Under the pieces are notes generated by a model, which saw nothing but the letters and a program-made list of their open reading frames with translations, ran no database searches and was not told the origin of the DNA. The translations under genes and the position numbers were made by a program. Positions 12,403 through 12,579 of a stretch of 12,579 bases of DNA are shown piece by piece; position 1 is the first letter of the stretch, and every line of letters starts with the position of its first letter. Source of the stretch: JAVMKJ01 sp031732875 (lineage in GTDB: Bacteria > Pseudomonadota > Gammaproteobacteria > Competibacterales > Competibacteraceae); assembly GCA_031732875.1 (NCBI GenBank), contig JAVMKL010000287.1, positions 1 to 12,579 of the forward strand, in the 5' to 3' direction.

Positions 12403-12579
12403 ATGGCCGTTGAAATCCCTCGTCCCCCGCTCAAGGGCAAGAAGGCGCTGGTCGCCGGCATCGCCAACGAGCATTCCATCGCCTACGGCTGCGCCAAGGC
12501 GTTTCGCGAGCTGGAAGCCGACCTGGCCATCACCTACCTCAACGAAAAATCGAAACAGTACGTCGAGCCGCTGGCGAAA
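12403..12579 (+). CDS. fabI: Enoyl-[acyl-carrier-protein] reductase FabI, N-terminal part, cut by the window edge
   Basis: Only the first 59 codons are present and the frame is open at the edge. FabI reduces enoyl-ACP (or enoyl-CoA in related enzymes) with NADH in fatty-acid elongation. The segment LKGKKALVAGIANEHSIAYGCAKAF (10-34) carries the FabI nucleotide-binding motif GIANxxSIAxG, which sets it apart from ordinary short-chain dehydrogenases. The start is set by AGGAG nine bases upstream. It follows the DUF3141-pta-ackA set and the two exported-protein genes on the same strand. A FabI gene in this setting may be a second, operon-specific copy rather than the housekeeping one. Confidence 0.93.
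   Translation, partial: MAVEIPRPPLKGKKALVAGIANEHSIAYGCAKAFRELEADLAITYLNEKSKQYVEPLAK

Overview
The window is GC-rich chromosomal DNA from a proteobacterium. Its coding style, the sigma54 machinery, the Tat and lipoprotein signals, and the operon of a PHA-synthase-like DUF3141 protein, an acyl-phosphate transferase, an acetate kinase and FabI all suggest a gammaproteobacterium that may store polyhydroxyalkanoate. The species is inference only. No rRNA, tRNA, CRISPR array or complete insertion sequence was seen.

Left part (1-5000). A hypothetical gene on the minus strand (126-569, probably starting at TTG) lies next to a 52-codon remnant of the C-terminus of an AI-2E/PerM-family permease (706-864, minus). 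Then come a 654-residue GAF-PAS-AAA+-Fis sigma54 activator (1022-2986) and an intact AI-2E-family permease (3034-4164). A small cysteine-rich lipoprotein gene (4425-4622, minus) is enclosed by 12-bp inverted repeats. Just beyond it is a degenerate second copy of the 3' end of the sigma54 activator gene. This copy runs into a compact regulatory region: paired 13-bp elements, an IHF-like site and a near-consensus -24/-12 promoter. The region drives an antibiotic-biosynthesis-monooxygenase-like gene (5000-5356). A plausible history is a regulator-target pair that was rearranged and into which other genes were inserted.

Middle (5336-6363). An exported SnoaL/NTF2-like protein is followed after 13 bp by a 94-residue Tat-signal protein. 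The tail of that protein is almost only Gly plus four WVN/WIN motifs and RRGGYGG spacers. It looks like a GrrA/triceptide-type RiPP precursor, but no radical SAM maturase lies within the window. This is the most interesting candidate for an undescribed system.

Right part (6520-12579). A metabolic operon encodes the DUF3141 protein (alpha/beta hydrolase with a PhaC-like Cys-Asp-His triad), a Pta/Ptb-type phosphotransacylase, AckA (start overlapping the pta stop as ATGA) and the first 59 codons of FabI, which runs off the window. Two unrelated exported proteins of unknown function (11249-11758 and 11868-12320) sit between ackA and fabI. A 12-1-12 bp perfect palindrome separates the DUF3141 gene from pta, and a 13-bp stem separates the two exported-protein genes. 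A likely theme is interconversion of acyl-CoA, acyl-phosphate and acid coupled to a storage-polymer-like enzyme.
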